A program made the translations under genes and the position numbers. From Ceratodon purpureus (lineage: Eukaryota; Streptophyta; Bryopsida; Pseudoditrichales; Ditrichaceae), in NCBI GenBank assembly GCA_014871385.1, contig CM026424.1:12681115-12745114 (forward strand): 64,000 nt of DNA, given 5' to 3'. The notes below the pieces were generated by a model that was not told where the DNA came from, made no database searches, and saw only the letters and a program-made list of their open reading frames with translations. Positions 23,318-37,008 of this stretch are shown piece by piece; the first letter of the stretch is position 1; the number at the start of each line of letters is the position of its first letter.

Positions 23318-24431
23318 TATAATTGTAAACAAATGAAATACAATTATAATGTGGATGATAAAAACTACACATCCACTATTATTCCTCTCTCTCTCTCTCT
23401 CTCATCCGTAAATTGTAAACTTGATATTGAATAAAGTTTTGATTGGATTTGCAATGTTATGGATAGTATCCTCTAACGAAGATTCTTCATAATTGCTTAT
23501 ATTTATAAATGTAAAGATTTATATGTTGCTCAAAAAGGTAATTTTACAATTGTTAAGTTTTAGCACCTCTAGGCTCTATTAATCATAAATGTTAACTTTA
23601 ACTCCACTCCTAAGGGTTAACATTTACAGAGGATGCATTGTAGTTCTTGTAGACTTCCTATGATAGATATAGAGACAAATAATCAAGACAGTATGATGAA
23701 GACACATTGAAGGAGAAAAGATTGTCCATCCCGTCTAGATTCAGCAAACATTCTTCCTCGAGGGTAGATATTGTGCACCCTATGATAAATACAATGACAA
23801 GTAATCAAGTCAATCGAATGAAGACAACTTGAAGAAATGACAGTGCAAGGTTTCCTTCCCGATCCATTATGCATCATATCATAGATACAATGAAAGATAC
23901 TTTTCAAGTCAACTTTATTAAGATAGATTGGAAGAATCTGTGTCTAAAGATGAGTGTGACTTGCAGAATCTCATAAGTATTACATGATCTGGATATGGTA
24001 ACAGATAAAAGTTTTGAGGTTGAAATAAGACAGATAGATACAGAATCAAAAATGTCTGCCAAGTTTGATAAATACAATGAGATAAATCATATGAAATGAC
24101 AAGAAAACCAATCAAGTGGGTACAACAATGATACGCACAAGTCACATCACTAGGAATCTTACCTGTCTCCGCCACATTCAAACACCCACATAAGCGACAA
24201 TAAGAATTACATGTACTATGTCACCCTGAGGTTGCAACCTCAAAGATTTACAGATCTTTGTTCTTATACTAGTAGTGTGGTTTAAGGATTGATTGGCTTG
24301 GACAACTTAGCTTTAATAAATTTACTTTGTGATTACAATCTATTATATACAGATGAAAATTTATGGTTCTAGTATAGAGAATCCAGTGGAATACATGTTG
24401 TAGGTTCAAACTTAAAAGGCTTGGCATTACT
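23318..24431. other. AT-rich spacer, unit 2 (equivalents 37009-38112 and 60688-62550)
   Basis: Contains the right part of the CTATAAATGTTAAC-type repeat segment and a (CT)n run (near 23386-23403). No gene seen; the small minus frames (23683-23907, 23918-24181) show no domains. Confidence 0.5.
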
Positions 24432-25166
24432 GGGGGGAAGCACAATAAAGTGAACCACAAAAGTGCTTATCTTTTTTCCAATTTCAGCCCCTTCTGTAAA
24501 GACTAGAGAAAGTGGGATTTACGTTATGTTGATGCAAAATTAAGTTTGGGATACGGAAAGTAGACTTGATCTTCTTCAACTTCCCAAAGTTGCGAGAAAA
24601 GATATTGAGTTTACAATGGAAAACGGAGAAGTCAAAGTCAGGCAAAGTGAATGGTCGTCATTTGGAAAAGTGAACATAACGGTTTAGGGTTTTGTCCAAA
24701 ATCACTTTTAATTTCGCGGTGCACTCTATATGTTTAAAAAGTATTCTAAAATAGTCAATTAATATACTCATTGATTGGTTTAGGGTTCCAAAAGTACCGC
24801 AAGGATACTTTTTGAGAGGGTCACTTCCACGGTACTTTTTGTGCGTTTTTTTTCACCGAACATTGTTTTTCAAATTGAAAAAAACATCCTCTAAAGACAA
24901 TAGATGGCTCCAAATGAAGAAATTAAGACTTTGGAAAAGTTCATTTTCATGAATTAGAACTAGTGGTCAAATTAAGTTTCAATTGAAGATATTCTTTCTA
25001 TGAAGATGTATATAAGATTTGATACCCTAGAAAGTGACTAAAATGCTCAAAAACTACACCAAAATGCTCAAAATCAGCTTTGAGCCTTAAAAAACAGCAC
25101 ACTTCATATTCACTTGTTGGTGGTCACATTTTGCACTTTGTGGTCCACTTTATTGTGCTCTCCCCC
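24432..25166. mobile_element. Chimeric GCACAATAAAG-family element, unit 2
   Basis: 735 bp with normal ends, but the flanking 4-mers do not match: TACT on the left, TGTG on the right. The left flank matches unit 5 at about 62546 and unit 1 at 7437; the right flank matches unit 1 at 11480. This is the scar of recombination between two elements that deleted what lay between them. Confidence 0.85.
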
Positions 25167-26658
25167 TGTGATGAATTTACATTTCAAATACCACAATTTG
25201 TAGCTATGAAGAAAGGTAATAAATTGGCTAATGAGAATATACAGCTGACTTCTTTAGCTCCATTTCATTTCTTTAGTCGGATGAAAACAAAAGTTAATCC
25301 TTCAATAGTAATGAGCCATGAGTCATGACCATTTGTCACCAAAAACATTCCAAAAATTGACTTTTAAAATCAAGTATAGCATAAGAGGTTTACGACTATC
25401 CTTGAAGCTTTCTTTGTGGCATCTTCAATTGTAGGATTCTACCAAGTTGGCTTCTAGGAGATCTCTCATAAAAGGTTTTAATAGATATGACTACAAAGAA
25501 ATCTAGAAGATTATAAAGTTTGAAGTAAGAAACACTGCAATGTTTTTTTTTTTATTTTTTTTATTTTTATCCGTTTCAAATAGAATAAGCAGACTTTGAC
25601 TTCTTTTTGTGTCCAAATTTTGCACTATGTAAGTTGAAGGATTTACACTATTATCGTCAAAATTGACTGTTATGGTTACTTTCTTATTCATAAAATTTCT
25701 GAGACAGCAAAAGGCTTGAAAGGTTTAGCATTGTAAAAAAAGAATTGTGAAAGCCTGGATGTGAGATAATATTAATGCTTATAATTTATTGATAGTCCAT
25801 TTGCTTTAAGAACATGGATTCATGCTTTCAAAACAAAGGTTTGTAGGACTATCCTTGAAGTAGAAAAAAATAAGAGGAAAAGACAAAGACACAAAATCTC
25901 TAACCCTTATGTGATAAAGTAAACTTAGTTATTTTGCATCTTGACCAAAGACGAAAGAAAGACTTTGACTCTTCATAGAATGAAATCTTCTACAATACAA
26001 GTGTTTTTTATTTTTATTTTGATGATCTTGAAGCCAATCATATTGGTTACTTGTGTAAAAATTCCCATAGGTGGTTCAAAGAGGTAGCAAAAGTTTTGAT
26101 GACATTGCTTGTTGACGAGTAGAAAAATTGCTTTGGACACCATGAATGTTTTTTCCAATGTTTGATGTGAATTTTTTTATATTTTTGCAAAGCTCTTGCA
26201 ATTCCTTACCTTTACCAAAAAAAATTAAAAAATCACATCCAAAATTGACTTTGCAGGAATTTGCTTGAAATCTCAAGAAGCCCATTCTAGGGCCCTATGG
26301 CCCATTAGGGGTTAAAATAGTGAAGGAGATGCTTAGAAGTGAAGAAAAGATGGTGATAATTACTCAACTCACGCCCGGGGTTAGACATGAAGTAATCCAT
26401 CAAACAACGCTCTACAGATTCTATTAGTTCTCATGACTGGTGGACTATTATTTCCACCACTGGTCGTCGGCAAAACTGCCTGCTTTATGTACACCAACAC
26501 AGAGATCAGGCCAATTTTAGTATGAGATTTAGCTCAAATGTTTGTGATCAGATAAGCACATTTGTATGAATCAAATTAGCAACATTGAGAATTTTGTGAA
26601 TGATTGCAGCACGTCGTTGCATGTCAGCTCTCTAAATGCCGTGTGACATTCCACCTAC

Positions 26659-27030
26659 TTGCTGGGGGAGATGATACGCAACCCGATTGTATTTCAAGCG
26701 GCAGAGTCACGCATTTCCGCCATGTCCTTGTTGTGTGATATGCATTTGCAGAAGGAAGATCTGCGATGCTCGCCCAGCTGCAGCAACGCGCATCACATGG
26801 AGCCTGAGACACACTATGAAAACATTGACCCCGGCAATGATAGTCTGTGGAGAAATGGTGTGTCAGCGCCTAGCAGTGAATTAGTGTCTTCTACCACGGA
26901 GAGCGACATGACCCGAACGGAAAGATACATCACTCCGGCCAGAGTGGTACTGTGTCTTAAGACTCTTCTAGAAGGACAGATGTTTCAGCACAGTGGAAAC
27001 GCAAGCCTGGGCAGGCTGGCACTTAGCTAA
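26659..27030 (+). CDS. Unrecognised open frame in the second GC-rich block, unit 2
   Basis: Same translation as the frame at 12975-13346, first ATG at 26671. No domain recognised; may be non-coding. The following GC-rich stretch to 27905 matches 13347-14221. Confidence 0.25.
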   Translation: MLGEMIRNPIVFQAAESRISAMSLLCDMHLQKEDLRCSPSCSNAHHMEPETHYENIDPGNDSLWRNGVSAPSSELVSSTTESDMTRTERYITPARVVLCLKTLLEGQMFQHSGNASLGRLALS

Positions 27031-28145
27031 AGAGAATTGTGGCCCGAGGTAAGAGAGGAGGATAATTCCTTACGATGCATAGCATCTTGTTGGTCAATAC
27101 CGTGAGTATTAGTCAAATTATCATGAGTGGGTGACTAATTCTCGGATCAGTACTCTCGACAAAGCTCATAAACATCGACAAGATTGAAAACATCATGGTC
27201 GCCATGTGAAGCCTGCCATGGGGTGAACGGTGGCCAGTATAGAGAAGGCCTGGCCCAGTGCGTGGGCTGGCCGATGGGACTCGCCTTCCTGACTTGCAGA
27301 GGGGGAAATGACTCCTGAAGTCAGGGGCCCGGCAGCAAGCTGTGAGTGTGCGGGTAAAGGGCCCCTCTTTCCCGCGGCCATGGGCACCAGGTACGACAGC
27401 CGCTGCTGTTGTCGAGCCTCGAGACCAATGCAAAGGGGCCATGGTGGGGAAGTAAGGGCTGCAGGCTATGAGTACAGAATCCTCTTCACCCGCTCTGAAG
27501 CAACTATCTGTGGACTTACGACTTTCCACCCCCTTTCCTTTCCTTGCTCTAGTACTCAGAATCATCATCGTTCCGATTGATCTGCAACTCAGCTTCGCTT
27601 GTGTACGTCGTGCTCTAGTCAGAGGTCACGCAGCTTCAAAACCTCTGCATCTAAACCTCTGCACCTAAGGCGTACAGCGCAGGGGTAGCCAGCCGGGGGG
27701 TGCTCATGAGACGGAGAATGGGAATGTCGATGCCTCACTGACGTTGCTGCTTGACTCGGCTACCTTTCAGTCCGAGAACGTCCTCACCGTGTCCTCCTGC
27801 TGCGTTGGAGGTGGTGGGCGGCGTGGTGAGGGCGTTGGCTTGGTGTGCAGGTGCTATTTGCACATGCACATGCTGTTCCGCTGCTAGCTCAACCTTTCCT
27901 GTGTTTAATTGGTTGAGGTAAATTTATATTGATCAGGTATATTGATGATTTGATCAGGTCAAGTGGATTTTTGCCTCTTAATGGATAACCAATTTACAAT
28001 ATTACATGTATATCAAGTTTGGACATGAAACTTTTGATTGGCTTGATTTGTTTATAAGCATCTTTATTTGTGACCTGTACTGACCTGAAATGTAATAATA
28101 CGGTAATCTGTGAGTTGAGTTGCTGTGAAATATTCGAGTGAGAAT

Positions 28146-29033
28146 GGGAAATCTTGGAGCATCGGAATGTGGTACAATTAGGTTAACATATCATGGATAT
28201 GAATTTTGGAATATGCTATGATCTGTAAACTTTGAAACATTGACAACATACCCATCTTATGAATGAGTTAATAATGTTTGCAATTGACACCCTTACCAAT
28301 GGTGAGCTCCATAATTGTTTTCTTTACTTCAAGTATTTTGGCATAGTCTATTTCGTGATAGATTAAAATTCAGTGATTTTGCACAGTCTACCCTCTATAA
28401 ATGTTAACCCTGAGGAGTAGATCAAAGTTAACATTTATAGAGGTTTTCATCTATAAATTTATTTTTTTGAGCAATGTACAAATCTAAATATTTATAAATA
28501 TAAGCATTTGTGAAGAGTCCTTGTGAGAGAATACCATTCGTAAAATTGCAAGTCCAATTAAAACTTTATTCAGTATCAAGTAATGTGTAAAGAGCACTGA
28601 GGAATGTAACTGGATGTGTAGTTTTATCATCTATGTTATGGTTGTATTTCAGTTGTAAACATTTATAGAGTCAAATTTACAAAGAAGGAGTACCAATTTG
28701 TTAACAATTAACACGTTCCACATAATTTTTAGTGTGCAATTCTTAGTTTTAACTTTGATCTACTCCTCAGGGTTAACATTTATAGAGGGTAGACTCTACA
28801 AAATCACTCATTTTTAATCTATCACAAAATAGGTGATGCCAAAAACTTAAAACAAAGAAAACAATAATTTGGAACTCACCATCGCTAAGCGAGTCAATTG
28901 CAAACATTATTAAACCAATCTCAAAATAGATATGTTGTCGAAGTTTCAAACTTTACAGATCGTAGCATGTTCCGGAATCCATATCCAGGATATCCCAGAC
29001 CTTGTACCACATTCCGATTCTCCAAGATTTCCA
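28146..29033. repeat. Long inverted repeat at the unit 2/3 border
   Basis: Copy of the structure at 14462-15349, with the same arms and central AT-rich part and minor differences (one arm reads AACATTTATAG where unit 1 has AACAATTATAG). Confidence 0.75.
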
Positions 29034-30394
29034 TGAGAATTGGCTCTGAGATTGATAGCGTTCAAAGTTTCACAAATCATTGCAACGATGCAATCCATCG
29101 TCAAGGACGTGCCACATTGCGACCTCCTAATTCGTCCAAATGCATAACTTGGAATTGAACTTGCTGTGAAGTATTCGAGTGAGTTGGGGGGCGTAGGTAA
29201 GCACCCATGAATGATGAGGGGTGGGATCAGGTCCAAATCCGGCCATTTAGTGACGCCAATCATGAATTGCTCTGGAGAAAACTAATCCATCCGTCTTCGC
29301 GCCTCCTACGAAGCTCAATGAGGCTAGTAGGCTAGCTGCCCAGTTGAGGGCGTCGTGGCAGGTCCTCCCCAGTCTCGACGGTACGGTCACGCCAACTGTG
29401 GGCTGTTTACAGAGGCCCGCCCTGGCTCCGGCCTCCATTTCTCATGCTTGCTAAACCCCATTCCCCCCCGAGATCAACGTTTCCTGAAAGTTCACCTCCC
29501 CTCACCGCACTCCACCCCATCGCAACCACCAGCACCTCCTCGCTCATTCACAGTCCTGATCTCAAGCGCCCAGCCCACGCAGAAACAGAGAAGAAACTAA
29601 CACGTACAGAGCCGCGGAGCCGCGGGGCGCCACCCAAGCTGCGGGAGCTGGCGATCGATCGATCGAGGCACACGACGAGTCACGACCATCCTCACCTGTC
29701 CGTCACCAGGCTCAGGGCGCATCTGAAGAGGAGGAAGCAGCAATCCGCTGCCTCGTGAGGAGCCGAGGACCTGTGCCCTCACCACGCACCCACCCACCCA
29801 CCTCTCCCCCCTCTCGCCCAGGCTGGGCCCCTCAGGTATCGCTGCTGACACAAGGTCATACTCTTCCGTTTTTCTAGACACGACATTGTCCTCTGCCGCG
29901 CGGTAGCCGGTAGGCATCCTTCAGGGGGTGGTGGTCGCGGAAGTCGGGCTTTTCAGCCCCGAACCTCTCCCCGCACCGGCCCGCAATGTGGCGGCACGCA
30001 ATGACCGTTTCTTCGACTGGACAAGCTTCGAGCGTCCCATGTTTGTTAGTTTCACTGTGAGAGTCGCGGGCTCGAGGGCAAGCTATCGTGTATACCCGCT
30101 AAATGTGATCGTAGCATAGTGCATTCCCCTGCGGAAGAAATCAGAACGTGCGTTGAGGGTAGAACTGCTGCGGTCAATCCGCACAACCGGGCTCACAGAG
30201 GGAATTGTCGTATCTCTCTCTCTCTTCCTCGATACTTAGTTACGCTGCGGCGACCAGGCTCCCTTCCCATGCCGTGAACTCCGGCAAACCTTGGCACTGT
30301 CCAAGGACGACGTGCTGTAGTCTGCCACCAACAGTTTGGTATTTGAACAGTATTCCCGGATTTCCCTTAACAATGTGCCTCCCCCTTTCTGGAC

Positions 30395-32581
30395 ATGATG
30401 CAGGAACCAGGTGAACATAGCGGTTTCCAAGCAGGAGCGCGCGGTCGAGCCGAGGCTGACACCCTTCGGAAGGCCATCAAGCTGCTGGAGCGAGGACGTT
30501 GCGAGCCTGATTCTGGCATTTCCCCCCATCAGGTACTCCACTTATTAAGACTTAACATTTTGCGTAAGCTGGAGAAAGGTCATCGGTACTCTTCACCATC
30601 GAAGCCTGGATCACCTGTTTTGGCGCTCGAGACGTGTCCCTGGAACGGTGGAAAGTGGTGCGACGAATCAACGCATCTAAAAGGGTAATCCTCTAGGAAC
30701 TCGCACAACCGGGCTGACAACGCGACGTGCAATTTTCCGCAGGTTACCGACCCGCAAAAGTCCAGGGAAGACCTAGGCAACATCGCCATCGCCATCAGGT
30801 ATGTGTATTGCACCGATTGAAACGGTGATAAATGTCGGGTTTTGAAATTTTTGTTTTCGAACAGAACTCATCCAAGCTCCCAAAAGAAAATTCCTTATTA
30901 GCTGACTCTACAGCCCATATTACAAGGTATTTACTAACTTTCGAAATTTCCACATTGTGTAGGGACTCTGCTGAGTGAGCCCCCAAGCCTGCAACTCCAA
31001 GTTGGCATTGTACTATCATAGCCATACTCTCCTCATGGCTCAGCGACCGTGCAAAGACCCGACTCTCTTCCATCTCAACAAGAGCACTGGAAGATTTTCT
31101 GCATGGGTCAGGTAAATTACTTACGGTTCTTGTGGTGAGCTTCCCTGGCCTCACGGCGCTGCCGATCACGTACGTGGAGATTCTGGATCGATGTTTCTGT
31201 TGCCTCCCTGGGTTGTGAGACCCATCCTGTACTGCAGAGTTTCTAATTCTCCTCGACTTGGGTGTTTCCAGGAGGCCCAACGACGGCAACAAACGTCACT
31301 ATATCGGGTGCTACACGACCTTCCATATGGCCGCAAGGGCCCAGGACCGGGCCACTCTGAAAATCAACGCCAGAGCCCCCGTGAATTTTAAAGCATCCGA
31401 CTATGACGAGGACATTCGGCTGGTAGGATGATGCTGAATTTTGCTCTGTACGCATGTGCCTTCATTGCCGAGTTTGCATCAATAACCTAGCCGCAAACGA
31501 AACACTGCGATTTACATGCAGTACTTGACTTGTGAACACTCGGTTTATCTTAATCTGCCCTGAATATATACAACTTGGTCTAACGGTGCTTGGCAGAAGT
31601 CGGGACAACCATCCACTGATTTATTCTTGGACTTGAATTTCTCTGCACAGAGAGCTGCACATGGCGAGCGAGCATTTTTGACAATGCTCCGAAATGAAGC
31701 CCGCCCTACCTACAACGTGGTCCTCAACAAATCGCCGTGTAAGCGTAACTAATCCCATACTATCCATGTCACACTTAGAATATGTTGCTGCCGAGATGAA
31801 TGCCACTTCTAATAACAAGCTGCCGACCAATTCCTGTAACAAGCTGTTTGGTTGTGATATATTAGAGTAGGCTCCTCTCCGGAAGTAGTTGAGTGAGATC
31901 ACAGTCTGTCGTTATGCTCCACAAGTGAATATTGATTCAGTTGGACATGTGCTACATTGTGAACTGGGGGCAGGCTATGTGAAGTTCCAGAACATGGAGA
32001 ACGACATGGAGGAGCTGCGGCGTGTGACTAAATTCACCATCCAACAGTTTGTCGCTCACTTGGCGACCAATCCCACCCGGAGTCCTGAAATGAATCAGGC
32101 CGCGGAGATCCTGCTGGAGATTTTCGCCACACACACTCCTGGCACTGATGAGCCCCGGATGCCACGTCGAGTGGCAGTTGCCAGCAGCCCCGAGTTTGAC
32201 ATCTTCGCTCGGGACATTCCCAAGGGGAAGAGGTGATCACGTACACTCCACCCGCTCTTCATTCTGTCGATATACATGGCTCAACAAGAATGCAGTGCAA
32301 TCAGAAAATGTCTGCACCCGAGTCTTTCACACATTGGTCTTGCGTCTCAAATTACATGCACTGCCTCTTTGCAACAACACACAAGCAGTTACAGTGATAA
32401 AACTCCCGGAATCTGTTAACTTCCTGGATTGACATGTCCCTCTTTCCACAGGAGCCCCCGGGCGTGGAGGACGAGAGCTGCTGGAGGTGGCAGCGAGGAA
32501 CGCAACAGACCCCGAACCCGCAGTTTCTGCAAAAGGAAACTCGCAATGTCGCATTGTCCGTATAGGCGTCCTCGTTCTTGA
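30395..32581 (+). CDS. AP2-domain/EAR-motif protein, copy 3 (spliced)
   Basis: Exons: 30395-30532, 30743-30798, 31022-31111, 31272-31422, 31597-31738, 31974-32232, 32452-32581. Predicted protein is identical to that of copy 2 (321 residues, Ser147, short out-of-frame optional exon). Leader and introns show the same single-base variants as copy 2, for example the TTTCCC in place of TTTTCC near 30362. This copy lies about 10 kb upstream of the single-copy euAP2-type gene on the same strand. Confidence 0.68.
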
Positions 32582-34197
32582 GGTGAGCGCGCTCGATCCA
32601 GGACCTACTCGATCGTCTCTTCTCCCTGCACTCGCTTGACGTTGTCACTGTTTTATAAGCCTGTCAGGAATAGAGAACCGACTGAATATCAAAATCGACT
32701 GATCAATGTCTCTTCTCTCTTCACCGATTCGGATCCCGAGTTAGGTCCCACTTGTTGGAAGTAGCTCTTCACCTGCTTGGGCACCTTCTGCTCGTTGATA
32801 CATTGAGTTTCTCCACGCTATCCTTCGGCATTAGTCGGTATGCTTGATGCGGTCACACCTTCCGGTGTGCAACCTGAAAACGTAACGTTTGACAAAATAA
32901 TCTTCTAAGGCTACCAATTCTGCGTCGTGAGGTTGTTGCGGGTACTATCAAGTCCTAAGTCACCAAGGTCTTTGCCTTCCCTGGATTGTAGATTGCTGTG
33001 CACTGGTAGGAATTATGATCAATCATACTGCCGGACCTAACAGCTGCAACGTTCTTGCAGGAGCATGGAGGCGCCCACTGCATTATCAAGATGCCGGGCC
33101 GTGGCTGCTACCCATTGAAGTAAAATTGGAGGCGTAGCAGTCGCAACATCGATGCTGAAGAATTTTGCTGGATGGTGTACCGAAGCAGGATTTGAAATTT
33201 TGAACTACAATGTCCATAAAGTTCATGCTTGTACATATTTTCAAATAAAAGTTTGGCATGCTCTGATGCAATTATGTTTTACACACAACTAGACCGAAGT
33301 GCATAATTTATACTTCAATGCCTACATCTTCAATTTCTAATGAGCTCTTAAAATTTCATACATTCTTTTCCTTCCAAAGTTTGGGCAATCAAGTTTGGAA
33401 TTCGTGAAATGAGGTGATATTTGGCACCCCTCTCTAGTACAATCTTCACATTATCATTGTCTCTTTTCATATTTGACTTCAATTTCAATCTGGACTGCCT
33501 TTCTTGAAATATTAGTTTGAATATCCATAGCCAAGGTTCAGAATGTCACTACAATATCACAACAAAATATGAATTACTAGTCAAAATCCATAATTTTAAA
33601 CACTCTACAGGTTAAAATGGATTTGTTTGTAAGTTCAATGAATTTCCAATTGTCTAGATATTCCTTAGTACATTGAACTCCAAAATTTCATATATTTTGA
33701 TTTCAATTATGTAATAAACAAAACATAGAAACTGTCTACCTCTAGTTATCAGCAATGATCATGGAATTTAGCTTTGTGGATCCTAGTTAACATGCACATG
33801 TACTACAATACAAGTTAACTTGCTTTAAGTAGATTTTTACCTTTGAGTGTGATAATACGACATGGTGTAGAATACTCAAAGCTCAAAGTGAAATGAGGAA
33901 AAGTCGTAGATGAATAAAATAGATTTTATTCAACTTAGATTACAATATAAATAAATAGCTCTATTCAACTTAGATTACAATATAAATGAAGTTTATATGG
34001 TTTACAATACCTTTTTGAAAGTCTACTTACTAGCCTAGTACTACTAATATCAATAAGGATGATAGTATTATAATTCACTTTGAGGGCTTCATGTGAGGTT
34101 TGTATTCACATTATGCCAGTTTGAACATATAGTGAGATAATTTTACTTGTTTCTTTAGATATTTTTCACTTTGGTTTTTATTTTTTTCTTTGTTGAA

Positions 34198-34265
<68 letters not shown>

Positions 34266-34446
34266 TAGATGTGAGAGATTAGATGGTTTTGGATGATTGA
34301 AAACCTATGATATTTTACCATCATCTTCTGGCTCATGTTAAAGGTTTGAGTACATCAAAGGCACAAGTCAGTGTACAAATTGGATTTATCAAAAATTGAA
34401 GCAAAAATGGTTAATTGTCAAAACAATGCTTAGGTTTTCTATGTTC

Positions 34447-34847
34447 CATTAGGTGCAAAATCGGGTCACGAAAAGGCCGTGTAAGCGGCACGTGAGAGAA
34501 AAAAACAGGCGCTGCCCGCGTACTTTTTGACGTGGCATGTGAGGTGCCACCGTGGTGCCAGCAATCGCCACGGGGGCTCGAACCAATGACCTCCGAGCGA
34601 GGCGTGTGGAGGGCACAAGCTACAGTGTCGGGCTGACACAACCTGCCCACTTGGGACCAAAGCCCGAGCCAAGGCATTCATGTCTCAACTAATATTCCGA
34701 GGACCTTTGTTGTGAGTGCGCCACGCAGTTCTGTGCAGGCAGCAACTCTGGCATCCGCTGCCAGCGGCAGAGGTGCCCAAAGTAGGGAGTTCACCTAGAA
34801 AGGGCAGGCTTACACCGCCTTATTTTGACCCCATTTTGCACCTAATG
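34447..34847. mobile_element. 401-bp element with tRNA-like core, unit 3
   Basis: Same position and sequence as the unit 2 element at 20765, inherited by duplication of the unit and not a new insertion. Confidence 0.6.
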
Positions 34848-35900
34848 TATTCTATTCTATACTACAAACTCCTTCATGTAACTTGTGAGGCAATGAGGGC
34901 TTTCACACATGTCTAACTTGTTTATAACTTTCTAGAAGACTACTAGACTAGTAGGTGTTTTTGGAGCATGAGTCAATGGTAGCAGCAAACATAGGACTTT
35001 TCACACTTAATAGGGAAGATTCAAGCTTTTGATCAATTGGCCGCAGCGGCGTAGTGTAAAGTTTGGATGAATCACAAAAAGGCTCCAAAATAGGTCCAGA
35101 GATGTGTGAATAAACCCATGCCAATTCATGAAGGGAACTTAGACATTCTAGTCAAGAATCTTATCAAAAAGAAAAACAAAGCAAAAAACTTTCAATCTAG
35201 CTATTGTAATTGGTCCATCCCTTTTCAAACTCTTACTTTGAGGGACATTGATATTGAATTCTAGCAACTCTTGATGATATTGAATTAGACTAGCAATCTC
35301 TTGGTAGATAGTAGGTAAGAAGGTTGGTTTGAAACTCTTCCAATTTTCATGTGTTGTAGTCACAATGGTTGTTTGGCCTCACGTGTCACTTTCAATAATA
35401 ATTGAAGGACCTCTATCCAAGTCTCGTTGGATAGAAAACAATTGAAGAAAAAAAAGGTTGATACCAATATCACTTTAGACTCTAGTTGATGTGGTCATTA
35501 GCAGTTAAAGTCTTATGAGACCTTCATGCAGAGGTTTCATCCCTACTTTCATGTACAATCATATTATTGTGAGAGATAATAACAATGATTCTTTTCTTGA
35601 AAGAGAAGATTGTGCTTTTGAGAGGAGGCGGTTAAATGACTTCAAAGTGGTTCAAAGGTCTTCTAAAGAATGTGATGGGACAAATGAATACATTAAAAAA
35701 TAAAATAAAATCATGGCATCTGATCATTTCTTGCAAGCTTAAATCTCTACAATAGAATCATTATTGAAAAACTATAAAACAACTTTACAAGCATTTCCAT
35801 TGCAAATTTGTATCTCCACAATGATAAAGGAAATATTTTCATCAACTTTAAAGTAGCATGGAAAAAAATTGAGAAAACATTATCTAAGGAATCAAGGAAG

Positions 35901-36503
35901 GGGTGTAAGCATGGTAAAGTGGACCAAAAAAGTGCTTAACTATTTGTCAGTTTCAGCCCTTTTGCAAAAATTGCACAAAAGTGACGGAAAGATGTAATTG
36001 AAGTCAATTGTTTTTGCTAATATGGATTCTCAACTTGTTTTTCTACAACTTGGAAAAGTTTTGTGCAAAGTAGTCACTTTAAAGTTATTGTATGAAGGCT
36101 TTAAATCCAAGCAAAGTGAATGCAGTCATTTGGAAAAGTGAACATAACGGTTTAGGGTTTTGTCCGAAATCACTTTTAATTTTGCGGTGCCCTCTGTATA
36201 TTTAAGAGGTATTCTAAAATAGTCAATCTATATACTCATTAATTGGTTTAGCATTCCAAAAGTACCGCAATGATGTTATTTAAGAGGGTCACTTCCGCGA
36301 TACTTTTTGTTATTTTTTTTTCACCGAACATTGTTTTTTAAATTGAAAAAAAACATCCTCTAAAGACAACAGAGGGCAACAAATGAAGAAATCAAGATTC
36401 AAGACTTTGGAAAAGTTAATTTTCAAGATTTACAACTAGTGGTCAAATTTAGTTTCAATTCATGATGTTTTTTTTATGAAGATTTGTGTAAGATATCCCG
36501 CGA
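35901..36503. mobile_element. GCACAATAAAG-family element, right end missing, unit 3
   Basis: Copy of the truncated unit 2 element with the same left end and the same deletion junction. Confidence 0.75.
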
Positions 36504-36898
36504 TCAATGTAGACTTTTATGAGAGGGTTTATTATAAAATGTCACATCTTGACTAGTAAAGTTGGATAATGCCAAACGTATAAGAGTGTTGAGCTACATT
36601 TCCACGATTACAATTGATGAGGAAAATCCTACTTTTAATGTCACAAATACTAAATATAGTGGTCGATGAAAAACTATGTTTAGTAAGGAAAACTTAAAAG
36701 GGTATAACTATCCGAAGGAATGACCTAGCAATGATAAACATAATATCCACAGTCTACCTTCTATTAATGTTACACCTATAGGCTATAAGTTTTAACCCTC
36801 TCTGAGACTCTAATTGCTATCATTCTCTACTCTCCACATATAGCACACCAGAAATGTTAAATGTGTTATCACTAAACAAAATGGTACTCCCTTCTTTG

Positions 36899-37008
36899 TA
36901 AATTTGACTTCCCTTCTTTGTAAATTTGACTTCCCTTCTTTGTAAATTCGACTTCCCTTCTTTGTAAATTCGACTTCCCTTCTTTGTAAATTTGACTTTA
37001 TAATTGTA
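36899..37008. repeat. 22-bp minisatellite, 5 copies, unit 3
   Basis: Same word and variant order as in unit 2. Confidence 0.92.

Larger units (their letters stand above)
15397..29080 (+). repeat. Tandem unit 2 of the amplified AP2/EAR segment
   Basis: Second direct copy, 13,684 bp. It is almost identical to unit 3 wherever both are present, with scattered single-base changes and small microsatellite differences, and is clearly more distant from unit 1 in the AT-rich part. The GC-rich 12900-14221 block and inverted-repeat block of unit 1 recur at 26584-27905 and 27906-29080 with constant offset 13684. Confidence 0.95.
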
